Below, piece after piece: positions 51,456 through 63,409 of a stretch of 64,000 bases of DNA (positions are counted from its first letter, which is position 1; each line of letters starts with the position of its first letter). The notes beneath the pieces were generated by a model. The model was not told where the DNA came from. It ran no database searches and saw nothing but the letters and a program-made list of their open reading frames with translations. A program made the position numbers and the translations under genes. The DNA comes from Fistularia commersonii (lineage: Eukaryota; Chordata; Actinopteri; Syngnathiformes; Fistulariidae), in NCBI GenBank assembly GCA_037954325.1, contig JBBMNZ010000007.1, forward strand, positions 14,051,001 through 14,115,000. Direction: 5' to 3'.

Positions 51456-53543
51456 GTCCATCACGCAGTTTCCTTTTTCCATCTTAAAAGTTTAAGGCAA
51501 AATTGTAAAGTTATAATATATTTATTGTGATACTGTGTGGATTCTGGTCACAGTGCATGTGATCTTAGGGTTTCGAATATCTATATGTCTGCAAATCCTA
51601 ATGTGTGAGCAGGAGAGGCATAGAAAGTGACGTGGCAAATAAGTTATTAACAAACTCCACTATTTATTGAAGACTGCAATATGGAAATACCACCCTATTA
51701 CATATTCCAGTGGTCACTGATGGCTTTAGACTGATTCCAAAAGAGGGCTCAAATCAGTGGTTTTATTTCAATCACAATCACCTATAACTGTTTTGTAATT
51801 AGCATAAATATTAGTAGCATGTTAGCTCTTTTTTGTTATGATTAAGCACGATGTCTAAATAAATGCTTTATTACGCTTGGCAATATTCTGCTTTCAAATG
51901 AAGACCGTTGACTGAGAACATTCCCTTAATAATCAAATAACCTATTGATTGTCCTGTGTGTCATAAGAGAAAAGTTTTTATAGCGTCTATGTCAGAACAC
52001 TTATGTTTAGGAAAGTTACACACAGGCATTTCAGTAAAGTTGGTCCCTAGCAGATTTTCTGAGTCCTGGAGCTACACATGTTAAAATAGCTGAAACCATT
52101 TAATTTATTACAATTGTATAAAAATGTGATACAAAACAGATGCGTACCAACCCAAATATTCCATTTGAAAAAAAGATTGTTACTTCTTTAATAGCCTGGC
52201 CGGAAAGCGAAGTAAAACTGTAGGTTGTGCAAGAGGACATGAGGATATAAATCTCAAACTACAATCTGTGAAATGAAATGAACAGCTTTTGTTATAACAA
52301 AATAAAGTCTGGCCATGCATGACATTTAAAACAAATGACAAAGATAAATGAAATAATTTCAGTGGAGGGCATCCCAAAAAACAATGTGAAAACTGACTTG
52401 GCACCAAATGTGCTTTACATTATATTAATTAAGATATGCAAATTAAATATATTCCAATGACAGTACAGCTTCAAAACCCCACAGCAAATGATTATTTTCC
52501 ACTTCTAGATTTAAGTGGTAAATGGATTTTATAAGAGGGATTGTTTAAGGGTTAATGATCATCAAACAGCCTGTGAATTTGTTATGAGCATGATCTCACT
52601 TTAAAAATGAAAAGCTTTGTCTAATACAAAAAGACTTAATTCTGTGTCTCAAATAGTGAAAGGCTTGTATTGAGAAAAGCAGCTTAACATCATGACTCGT
52701 GAATTTCCCGATTATGTCAGTGAACAGTAATACAGATGTTATTGAGGGTGTAATAAAGCCTACTGTGTCAGGAGAACATCATGCAGGAACATCATCAATC
52801 ACTGTTTTTCTATAAGAAATAAAGAGCTAACATGCTACTAATACTCTTGCTAATTAGCTCAAAGCTTATGGTGAATATTTGATTAGTAAAATAAAATGTT
52901 GCTGATCGACCTATTATCATCATACCTGCTTCCTAAATGTGATATGTTTAGGTGCGCTCAGGGAACACAGTATCGTAGCAACTGTGTGACAATGTCAATT
53001 GCAGTAAATGCAAACGGTGGTTGCAATGGACTGGTTGGTCTGTGATTGTATTGTGGGATTATCAGGTTAAAATGAGAGGGAGATGTCGCAAGAGCTAGTT
53101 AAGTTGTGGGGTTTTGTGCAATAGTTTGGTTGGTGTGTTAATCCAACCCTAAGCATCAGGAAAAGGGAATTCCTGAGTAAGTTGATGCCCGTGTTTATTT
53201 TTTTTTTCCTTTTCTTCGCTCTTTACCTTATGTTTGCTTTTTTTCCTTGTGATTTTCACCATTTTTATCCCATCTCTGTATCATACTGTGGCCTTGCATC
53301 GCTTCATTAGAATTAATCTTTGTGGTATCTTCTACATTCTGTAGGAACAGTAGATGTAAATGTTTGTACATTGTACAGCACCTTTATAAATACTCGCTGA
53401 GTGCTCTTTCGGGGAAAAAAAAATAGAGGTATATTAAAATTGCTCCATTATTTTTTTATGTAAAAAAAAGAAAAAAAATATTTAAAATGGATTGAAAAGG
53501 ATAGGTTATGACCTTTTAATGGTGTTATGTTCATGCACTGAAA

Positions 53544-53549
53544 AATAAA
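53544..53549 (+). terminator. magi3: Likely main poly(A) signal of magi3
   Basis: AATAAA within AAAAATAAAG, with cleavage expected 10-30 nt later near 53560-53575. The A/T-rich block before it and the loss of recognisable sequence after it support this choice. AATAAA at 51858 and 52301 are alternatives. Confidence 0.55.
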
Positions 53550-56159
53550 GTTTTACTGAAAACACTTTATGGGCTTCTTGCACTAAAAATAATGCACACA
53601 TGGTCTGTATTGGCTGCGCTACTGTTGACAGATTAAGAAAAGTAATCAACTGGGCATCCTAATTGGCTGATGTATATGTTGCACAATAGCCCTTGATTTC
53701 CAAGAGCCGCATCACAACCTGCTGATATTATGGCAGAGTTCCAGTTGTCATGGTAGCCGGCAGTTTTATAATGCAGAGCAAGCAAAGAGGTCCACTGTGA
53801 AAAGAAACACCAGTTCTGATCAAAATCAACTGCTTCATAGTACCGGCAGTATGTATTTGTCATTAAATATCTATATATACAAAGTAGACATGATCTATAA
53901 TGCAAGTGAGTGTGTGTGTGTCTATATCATATATCATCTGGGGGTTTGATACAGATAAACGGATGATAGATTATTACACATGTGACCCACCTAAAGGCCA
54001 CGAGGAGTACTACACAGGTTGAGTCATTCAATAGACTGAATGAAGAAAGGAAGGAAGCTTATACGCAGAATTATGTTTTATGAAATATAATTGAGGAAAA
54101 ATTGTGTGTTTATATGTTGATTTCAGATTAAAAACAAAAAACAATGGAGATGAAAAGGATGGAGAACCTCACACGAAAGCAAAATAAGTGTCACCGGTCA
54201 GCTGTGGCTGCGACACCCCAGAGTAAATATCAAGTATTGCACCTACATCCCAAACACAAACAAGCAATCTTTTTTGAAAATTACTCCACATAAAACATAG
54301 CCAGGTAATAATGGCAAGTGTTATTCACGACACAGCAAGCAGGAGCCACGGCATAGACTAACTAAATGGAGACATACGAAGACAGAGAAATAAAAACAAT
54401 AATGAAGTGGAGGTTTCACAATAGAGTTTGAGCTACAGGACAAACTAGCAACCACCTGATGGGCTGCAGATTAACACATACTAAACATCACTAGCTTGAG
54501 GGTTTTAAGTCTTATAACCCCAAAATAATGATGGGAAAAAACACAGTGGTTACGCTAACTGTCTTGACTTCTGTAGTTTGTCTTTGCCTGTAAAGTTCAG
54601 TCCCTCAGGAGTGTTGTTCTAAAGTGCAGTTTTCCCTCTGTTTCACGTTCAACTGAACTCGAGTTGCTAAAATCCAAGAAGCTAACTCTTTCTTGGCGTG
54701 CTGTTTTCTAACCGCTGGCAGAGCTAAGTTGTACAGGTGCTTGCCTCTCGGCGTTTTGCTGCGTGAATGCATTTTAAAAAAAGGAATCCGTGCTGGGAGC
54801 TACCGGGGTCACATCATGTCACATATCCATAAACCTATCTAAAAAAATGAAAAGGCCAGCGTTTCCAGTCACACATAAATAATTTTACACATCACCTAAA
54901 TGTGAAACACAAACACACTGCAAAAATGTATGCTTTTGAAATTAGAAAAACAAACAAAAAAAGGATTTTCCCTGCAAGCAATATAACAACCTGCTCTCTA
55001 GATCTCTGGAATCATATTTTTTTCTCAGGACCAAGTGTAGATTTTTTTTTTTTTGTTGTTATTAGCATCTTTTAAAGGCTTTTTATTCCAGTGAATGTGT
55101 CAATTGTGTATTAAATGTGCATATATATATTTTTTTTATTCTAAAAGCTTATCCATCACTGCAAATTTACACTTTTATCTTTTGTTAAATGTTATTAAGA
55201 CCCATTATTACAAGCAATTATCTATCGATATAATATTAATATTTAATATTAATTTCATTTAATTGATTCATTGTTTGAAATAGTAGTTGGTAGAGCAATT
55301 AGCTGACTTGAGTCCTTGGTTTCAAGGTTTCACTGGCTTTTTGTTTCCTCCAGGTCCAGGACAAAGAGATTGCAGGACAGCATGGAACAGGTTTGGACAT
55401 TTCAGGTCAGCGAGTGTTCTAAATATTTCTGTTGTTTGAAGAGACTATCAGCTTCCCAGTGTCCATATCGGTTTGTATGGGAGGCATCAATGTCACCATA
55501 TCTGTAATTTTCTGTTCATATATCAGTGTTTCTGTTACTTGTTTTTTTTTTTCAAGGGGGGGTTGTTTGTGTTTTTCTGGAAAATTTTAAAATTATTAAA
55601 ACATTTAAAAGTTAGCATAGTATTTGCAATAGTTTGCAAATACATATGCAGGTAAGGTATGCAGGCTAAGAGAGATTAACATCTCATGAAAATAAGTAGA
55701 TGATTATTAGATCAATTTATGCCATATCATTTAAATAGAATCATATTTTCTGTATTTTCAAATACAAATAGTTGTTCAGTAGTTGCTCACTACAAATTCT
55801 CTTGCAGCGGAATGGTCCTGTATCCAGTTGACTTTTCTCTATAATAAATTTATAGCCCCTGCAGGATCGAAACCGGTGTACGACTTCTGCAATGTCGCAC
55901 ACCATGCTTGCATGTTATGTGCTCTCTGCCTCAAAAGAATCCCCCCTTGGCAAATCAGTGAGTTAATGGTCCCCATGGTCTGAAAAAAGGGGGGTAAGGG
56001 GGTTCTTTTCATGCACCATCTCAGTGGAACAGTCTGCCTCTTGGCATCGGGTCAACTCTGTTGCTGTCAAAAGTAAAGCTGAATATTGTTTGCTTTTTCT
56101 TATGAGTCCTAAGTTGACTAAGTTGGTTTGTTGTCATCGTTTGATTGTGTTACAGTTGT

Positions 56160-56340
56160 CGGTACTTATTCCTCATTGCAAGGTTCCCAGCTCAGTTCCC
56201 ACAGGGGCCCTTTCTTGGCTGCGTGGGTTTCATCCGTGTTCTCAAGTTTTCTTGCCACTGTCTGAAAACATGCAGAAAGTTAATTGGGAACGTTCGAAAA
56301 CTGTGTGAATGAGCGAGTGCGTGGTTGTTTGTTGGAAACA
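56160..56340 (+). repeat. Truncated copy of teleost SINE-like repeat
   Basis: Contains CTCAGTTCCCACAGGGGCCC, GCGTGGGTTTCATCC, CTTGCCACTGTCTGAAAACA and GTTAATTGGGAACG, in the same order as the copy at 41430-41770 but shorter. Confidence 0.6.
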
Positions 56341-56809
56341 AAAATTTGTGTTTCATTGGACTTCTCCATGCCTACTGTGTCCCTGATTACAGGATCAGGT
56401 TCAGACTCATCATGTGTAATGGCAGGCAAATAAAGCAATGTACATAAACTATGCAAACAAAAACTGAAGGTGAACTGGATGCCTTCACCATGAATACGCA
56501 ATGAATCAACTTCATGAAATTCGAAGAGAAGTTTGTGCCTGGGGCTTGACATATTTTTCTTGCAGCTCTGAAGAAGGCAGCTAAGGGCACATTAACAGAA
56601 GCACTGGAAATTCCAGTAAAATCAGATTTTAAATTGCTGTTGAGAGCTGAAACTTCTCTATGTTGGTGAAATGTGGTTTCCTTTGCAATGAACACTCACC
56701 CAGTTATTCAAAACTGCCCATTACAGTGAAAGGGATGGAGCCTTAATGGCTGCTGAATGTCTGGTAATGTGTTTTGGGAAAATAGGACAAAGTCAAAACT
56801 GCCTTCTAT

Positions 56810-56910
56810 CAGAATTGGAATACTTTATTGATTCCCAATTGTCAAATTATTCAATTGTTTCAATGACAAAGTACTGTAAATGGCCTTGCACTTTATTACA
56901 GGTAGGTTTA
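56810..56910. repeat. Possible LINE 3' tail fragment
   Basis: GGAATACTTTATTGATTCCC followed by an AATTGTCAAATTATT-type sequence resembles the 3' end of common fish LINEs. Only a short piece; weak call. Confidence 0.35.
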
Positions 56911-58429
56911 AAGTAGGTGTCGCTCACCACCGATCCACCAAGTTCTCACATACTATAGAAAAAAGTATTTCACAAATAACTGGCAAACCCTTTATTTACA
57001 TAAGAATTTTTGCAATTTCTGCTGCATTTCTACCCAAGTTTTAAGCCATTAGATGGATGTGTTTGGGCTGCAGGGTTAAAAATTCACTTTGTAGAACGAA
57101 TGTACATCTGAAGCTTGTTCTTGTAGATATATCAGAAATTATTGCTGCACATCATAGTTATTTCATAGAATCTTAGCTCGACCTCTTTGGTAGATAAACA
57201 CTTACTATCATTATAAAGGATAATGCTTAAGAGCCTAAAGATAAGTCCATCGTCTTTAGAATTTTAATTTAACTTTCAATTTGAACTTTTTGAGCAATTT
57301 AATTTTTTTTAATTTGAGCTTTTAATTGCTTCGAATGGGCCAAAATATGATGTAAATGAATAATTTGCAATTAAATTGTTTGTGAACGTGTTGTTTTTGA
57401 AACAGGATAATCGTATCGGGAGAAATTTATGACTTAAGCATCCTGTCTCACAGCACAAATAGCACAAATAGCACAAAGCGTGAAAAACACACTGATTTGA
57501 AGTGCCTTGGACAAAATATGACAGTAACTGAAAGAAAAATAGCGTAAGGAATTACTGCAGACATGTTTCATGAAGACAGAATAGGGACATTGATGATGCA
57601 TCAGAGAATAAAACATCAAGTTTAGTAACAGTGTGTTAATAAATTCAACATGTGATTTGTAGGAGGCCAAAGTGAAAGGTTTTATGGAAGTATGAGTTGA
57701 AGCATACTTCAGGTGCCTTGGGAAATATACATTCCAGATATTTGAAGCATAAAAATGAGGTCAAAGGTTGCTCTGTGTTGACTTTTGGCACAGGGAATGG
57801 AGGATCTGAGGTCTTTCTACTTATCAAAATTAAAAAAAAACAAAACATTTAATTTAGGCTAGAACCATGCAAGCGTTTGTAAACTACAATCATCTGACTT
57901 CCAGGAACCTATTATAGAGATCAGAAAACCAGACTAATGCGATCCACTACCTTGGTCCTCACTAGAAATAGTGTTCTGAATCAGAAGCAGCTGTCAGACT
58001 CCTAAAAGTAGGAAACAGTCCACAGCCTCAGGACAATTTTTTAGTCATACTCAAGTATCAATTTAATCCCTGTCATGTTCTTAAGGTGAACGAGAGGTGA
58101 TTTGTTTTTTCATAAATCAATGACAGACGCTGTATTCTACCATTTGATTTGTCTCTGGCTCCGAGAAATATTTATTATTTCCATTTTAGCTTGGTTCAAT
58201 TGAAGGCACATTGCTAGAAGCAAATATTGATTTAATTCATCTACTGACTAAGGCTGTTTTAACATTGAAGTTTCATAAAGATTCAGTTCAGTAAACCTGT
58301 TCCATATGAATAATTACAATATTGTCTACTCTGATCAGTTCCATCTGGTCATCGAGTGGGTGGAATTTGGTGAATCTTGATCCAAAAGGTCAGCAGCAGT
58401 AGGCAGGATTTGAAAAGGTTATTTTATGA

Positions 58430-58745
58430 TAAAGCAAAAAAAAGAAAAAAAAAACACTGGAATACAAGAATCAGACAAAGCAGAGGTGTGAGATAAAAGT
58501 GGTACAGCTTGAATACTAAACTGGCAAACAGAGCTGTGAAACAGCAAACAGCAGAGGATCTGACAAAGACGGATAGAAAAACATGAAAGCGAAGCGCCGG
58601 ACCAATGAGGAAAGGAACAGCAGGCATTAAAACATAAGAGCGGAGGGGAAGCCGGAACAGGGAAAACAGAGATTAATTAACTCATGAGACACAGGTTGAG
58701 ACAACAAAAGTCTGGAAATGAACACGAGCTGATCAGAATTTCAAA
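58430..58745. repeat. Probable interspersed repeat, class uncertain
   Basis: Words such as GAGGATCTGACAAAGACGGA, GAGACACAGGTTGAGACAAC and AAATAAAGCGTGACTCT resemble an abundant teleost non-autonomous repeat as I remember it. Ends and class not resolved. Confidence 0.4.
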
Positions 58746-59619
58746 ATAAAGCGTGACTCTCTAAAGTAAATTGGACTCCAAAAAAACAGTTCAGTCATGG
58801 CACCAATCAAGTGATTGTAGATTATAACCAAATGCTCTACTCTTATTGTTTATTGAACTCTACAGTTTTGTTAACAAGCGAGACAACCCTCAGAACATTT
58901 TAAAAGAAAACTTCAAAACAAAATCTATACATTCAAGTCTAGAACAGTTCAAATTAAATGAACAATAAAAAAATGTCCATAAATAATGGTTTCAATGCAC
59001 TCACAATCATTTTAATGAGAATCAATCTTATTTCACTGTGCAAGAATGTGTCATCCAACTTTTCAATTGGACCAGGAGTATGTTTGGATTGTTTGTGATG
59101 AAAATCTAAGACGAAAGGTTTGGATCTAAAACAGAGGAGTCAAACACTCCAGAGCTTGGCCTCTGTAGTCGGTCTGCTCATCAATCAGCTAGAGGCTTTT
59201 TTTTTTTGCCTTAAACAAACATTGTTCCGATAATGTGACTTACTATGGAAGGTCTTGATGCAGATCTGACCAACCATGGCAATGTGTTCTAGGACTGCAA
59301 GGTAACTAAAGCAACATCCCCGCTTATAGTTCCAACTCATGACCAAACTCCCCAAGATGATGCTTCTATTACAATCATTAATCACAGTGTGCCAGTTTCT
59401 CTGTCACTGACACGGCGAGCAACAAATTAATATGTCTGACATAAACAGCATGAGAACAAACGGTGATTGGCAAGGTATGGCAATGTGCCATGATTTCGGC
59501 TACAATCAACAGTATGGTATTTGTTATCAACAAAGCAGCACAATTCACGACCTCCAGAGGATCGTGCTCTATAAATAGCAAGGTTTGTGAAAGAAAACTT
59601 TACTTGAATGTTTACCCTG

Positions 59620-60990
59620 CTGGTAGAAAGCAGTTGGAGGAAAGATTCAAAGACTCAAGATACAAAGTATTTATTGTCAAAGCACAGTGTAGAAACGATT
59701 TATCCTGTACTGTGAAATTCCTACTTTGCTGTCCGCAGTGCATTAGCATATGTATTGAAAAGTAATAATGATAGTTTAAATTTTATTTTTAGAATGAACA
59801 GTGTTGGCAATGTAATAAGACATTTAGGTGCAGCTTGGTGTGGATTCTGTGGTGGTCGATGCTCTGCAGAGAAGGCAATGGGGTTCTGGTGATCCTCTGT
59901 GCAGTTTTCACCAATCCCTGCAGGCGTCTGCAATTCAGAGCAGTGGTGCTGTTGTATCGCACAGTGATGCAGCCGGTCAGGATGCACTCAACAATCCAGC
60001 TATAGAAGTTGCTGAGGATCTTAGGCAACATGCCAGACCTCCTCAGCCTCTTTGAGAAGTGCAGCCACTGTTGAGTCCTCTTGACCGTTTGTGTGGTGCT
60101 GATGAACTAGGTGAGATCCTCGCTTATGTGGACACCCTGGTATTTGAAGCTGCTCACACTCTCAACCTCTAGACCTTGGAGGAGCAGTGGCTGATGAGGT
60201 CCCCTCTCCTTCCTCATGTCCGCTATCATCTCCTTGGTCTTGTCCGTGTTGAAGGCAAGGTTGTTGTCCTCACACCAATTAACCAAAGCTGCCACATCCA
60301 TCCTGTAGGCTGTTTCGTCTCTGCTGGTGATGCATCCAATCACTGCGGTGTCATCTGTGAATTTCAGGATGATTTTGTCCTCATGGGAGGCAACAGTATA
60401 GGTCCTAATACAGGGTTGGGCAAACTTTTTGCCGCACTGACTTTTAAAATTTGACAGACGGGCCGGGTCAGCACAAGAAACAATGCATATAAAAAAAATT
60501 TAAAAAAAACATTTGTTAACAGTACATTTGTCTGAGCATTGTCTGACATTTGCTTTGAAAATAAAACCAGCTTGGTTTTGAAGGGTCTAACATTTGCTTG
60601 CATTTCATGCACAAACCGGTTGTTCCCTTGCAGCGTCACGTCGAGCTCATTCATGTGTGTGAGTATGTTCACAGTAAAGGCTAAATCACAAAGACAATCT
60701 ATGTCATTCAGCTCAGGAAAATTCTCAAATGTTCTCAAGTACCTCCAAAAATGAAATAATCTTCTGTTTGAGCTCCCATATTCATTGACCCAATCATTCA
60801 ATCATTCACATCAAGTATGAATTCTGTACCAATCTTTGGCGGACCGGATTAAAAGGACCAACGGGCCGGATGTGGCCCGCTGGCCGTAGTTTGCCCACCC
60901 CCGGCCTAATACCTATCCTAAATGACTGAGGTCTGCCAGTCAGGAAGTCCAGGAGCCAGTCAAACAGGTTGGGGTGGAGGCCAAGGGGGG
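59620..60990 (-). mobile_element. CR1/L2-like LINE remnant, split by a hAT element
   Basis: On the minus strand from high to low coordinates: FDWLLDFLTGRPQSFRIG (60960-60910). After the inserted hAT element come FTDDTAVIGCITSRDETAYR (the RT catalytic box, about 60370-60300), then NWCEDNNLAFNTDKTKEMIA, FKYQGVHISEDLT and CILTGCITVRYNSTTALNCR (about 59990-59930). Its 3' UTR reaches about 59640. A segment between RIG and the catalytic box is missing, and frames change, so it is inactive. FADD has become FTDD. Confidence 0.8.
60411..60903 (-). mobile_element. hAT (Charlie-like) DNA transposon remnant nested in LINE
   Basis: 493 bp starting CAGGGTTGGGCAAACTTTTT; the reversed other end reads CGGGGGTGGGCAAACTACGG. 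Flanks are the 8-bp duplications TCCTAATA (60403-60410) and GCCTAATA (60904-60911), 7 of 8 identical; 8 bp is the hAT rule. Inside, on the minus strand (about 60770-60560), is a piece of a transposase-like frame with ENFPELNDIDCLCDLAFTVN and HMNELDVTLQGNNRFVHEMQ. This resembles the hAT-derived C-terminal parts of GTF2IRD2 and ZBED-type proteins. Internally deleted and not autonomous. Confidence 0.85.
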
Positions 60991-61975
60991 ACATTTTGTG
61001 TGAAATGTGATTTCGCTATTTGCAGAAGCATTTCAATTTTGTGTTTTTTTTTAAAGCCCGGGAGGATACGGCTCAAAATTGCAAAATTTCAAAATCTTGT
61101 GCCTCAGATTCCACTAAACTTAAACTCAATCCAGATTCATGTTTACTTTTTGGAGTGTGGTCACTGAAGAAAAAGGTTGATTCATTTCAACCCTTGTGGA
61201 TAAACAATTTATTACATTTGCAGGATTTTTCTGAAAATTGGGTACATTACAACAAGATAAGTCAGAAAAGAAAGACTGTCCCTTTGGTTTCCCAGAGCTG
61301 AATAATTTATGAAAGGTCTTTGGTTTGTAGACAGCTTAATGACCCCTGTGATTTGTTTCCTGATATTTGTGTACAGCTCCTTTTTCTTCGACTTTTACCC
61401 CCGTGGCGTTTCTTTCGGGTGATCTTTCCTTGCCAGAGACAACCTTTACTCTAATTGGGGTGAAAGGCTTCAATGAAATGTGTAATTTTAGAGCTGACTT
61501 TATGGAGAAGGTCACCGTGTGACTGACTGGCAGGTGTGGAAGGGAAAGAGCAGTTAAATAATTGAACAGCATTTCAGCCAAGCAGCTTTGGTGATTACCT
61601 CGGAGCATTTCTCTGTATGAAAAAGGGAGCTGTCTCAAAGAAAAACACACAAATGATCAGAGACAGCAACATCACTCACCATGACATTACATATCTTAGG
61701 ACCCCTGAGCGGGATTAAGTCCGGTGTGTGCTTGTTATGGTATGTGCCGGGAAACCAGAGGAATTCAGAAAACAACAAAGTTCCACAGCTGCTGACCATA
61801 ACTTGAGGGGTTTAAGCATAAAGACTCCATGATAAGACAATCAGAATTGGTGCATAATACTGATGATATTTCAGCAAAGACATGAAAAAGGGTTTGACGC
61901 AAATTTTTGGAATCTAGTTTAGAAAGCTTGATTGTGTCTCCTTATCAGTTTATTTTAGATTTCTTTGAATGTGAC
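60991..61975 (+). other. Intergenic stretch between two LINE copies
   Basis: No gene, repeat family or RNA is recognised. Confidence 0.7.
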
Positions 61976-61994
61976 ATTGTGTATTTTACAATTT
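61976..61994 (+). repeat. Target-site duplication, left
   Basis: ATTGTGTATTTTACAATTT; 18 of 19 bases match the right copy at 63127-63145. Confidence 0.85.
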
Positions 61995-63126
61995 CTCCTT
62001 CTTCTCCTTTCAGCTTTTCCACCCCTGAAGACCCCGAGTTCAGCAGGGGTCTGTCTATACAGCATATCAACCTTCTCCATCTCACCCTGTTCTCTATATC
62101 CTCCTCTCTCACGCCAACTATCTTCATATCCTCTCTCACCACATCCATAAGTCTTCTCTTTGGTCTTCCTCAATACCTCCTGCCTGGCAGCTCCAATTCC
62201 AGCATCCATCGACCAATATATTCACTACCCCTCCTCTGTACATGACCGAACCATCTCAGTTTGATTTCTCTGACCTTCTCTCCAAAACAACTAGCATGTG
62301 CTATTACTCTGATAGACTCATTCCTGATCCTATCCATTCTCATCACTCCCAAAAAGAACCTCAACATCTTCATCTCTGCAACCTCCAGCTCTGCCTCCTG
62401 TGTTTTTTCGTCATTGTAACTGTTTCTAGCAATACAGCATCACTGGTCTCACCCTGTCTTGTACACCTTTCCTTTCATTCTGGCCGATAGTCTTCTATCG
62501 CATAGTACCCCGGACACTTTTCTCCACCCATTCCAACCTGCTCGAACCCATCTCTTCACCTCTTTTCCAAACTCTCCGTTGCTCCAGACTGTTGACTCCA
62601 AGTATCTGAAAACCTCCAACTTCTTGACCTCCACTCCCTGTTGCCTCACCATGCCACACGGATTCCTCTCATCCAGTTTTGCTGCAACTAACCTTCATTC
62701 CTCTCCTTTCCAGCACATATTTCCACCTCTCTAGATTTTGCTCAACCTGTTTTCTGCTCTCACTTCTGATCACAATGTCATCTGCAAACATCATGGTCCG
62801 TGGAGATTCCTGTCTAACTTCATCTGTCAGCCTGTCTTTCACCACTGCAAACAGGAAGGGGCTCAGAGCTGATCCCTGATGGAGTCCCACCTCCACCTTG
62901 AACTCTGCCGTACACCACGCCACTGTCTCACAGTTAACATACATGTCCTGTACCAGTCTAACATACTCCTTGCCAGTCCGGACTTTCTCATACAATACCA
63001 GAGTTTCTCTCTTTGCACCCTCTCATAAGCTTTTTCTAGGTCTACAAAAATGAAATGCAGCTCCCTTTGGCCTTCTCTGCACTTCTCTATTAGCATTCTC
63101 AAAGTAAATATTGCGTCTGTAGTACT
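61995..63126 (-). mobile_element. RTE-like LINE remnant, copy 2 (antisense)
   Basis: Minus strand, high to low: RMLIEKCREGQRELHFIFVD (about 63100-63040), LYWYC-type motif, VEVGLHQGSALSPFLFAVV (about 62910-62850), an intact FADD box in TMMFADDIVIRSES (about 62800-62755), GVEVKKLEVFRYLESTVWSN (62640-62580), then MKMLRFFLGVMRMDRIRN (62370-62320) and a 3' end with CCTGAAGGGGTG-like sequence. Several frameshifts are present, and it is 5'-truncated. It is flanked by a 19-bp target duplication. Same family as 30930-31895. Confidence 0.85.
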
Positions 63127-63145
63127 ATTGTATATTTTACAATTT
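63127..63145 (+). repeat. Target-site duplication, right
   Basis: ATTGTATATTTTACAATTT; pairs with 61976-61994 around the LINE insertion. Confidence 0.85.
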
Positions 63146-63336
63146 AATTCACTTTAATGTAACATCTGGTGGTTCATATATCGTTTCATCTTTATTTACT
63201 CTGACAATTATGAATCCTTTGATTTTCATTTATTCCTGTTGTCTTTTGTTTTATTTGTTTTTCCATCCTGTGTCTGGTATTTCCTCACTTATGAAAGCAT
63301 TTCCTCTGGAGGGGTTTTAATTATCAGCATTGCTCT

Positions 63337-63409
<73 letters not shown>

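Larger units (their letters stand above)
49994..53570 (+). other. magi3: Probable magi3 3' UTR
   Basis: No further exon is found after the stop, and the sequence changes to AT-rich non-coding DNA. It contains a composite TA/GT repeat (50932-51176), a fold-back tract of TTA, GAT and AAT units (51309-51455), possible early poly(A) signals at 51858 and 52301, and a final AATAAA at 53544 followed by a T/G-rich stretch. A 3' UTR of this size suits a MAGI gene, but the end is inferred. Confidence 0.55.
53571..59620 (+). other. Intergenic region downstream of magi3
   Basis: No coding exon is supported. Holds a truncated SINE-like repeat (56160-56340), a short LINE tail fragment (about 56810-56910) and a probable non-autonomous repeat (about 58430-58745). 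The rest is AT-rich unique sequence. Confidence 0.75.

Noticed and set aside
51858..51863. AATAAA as the main end of magi3
   Set aside because: Possible alternative end, but the AATAAA at 53544 has better downstream context; kept only as an alternative.
57452..57478. Three copies of a 9-nt unit (GCACAAATA)
   Set aside because: Real but very small tandem repeat with no sign of function.
60364..60801. 145-codon minus-strand frame as a cellular gene
   Set aside because: It lies within the hAT remnant and reads through into the LINE. It is transposon-derived and has no start context.
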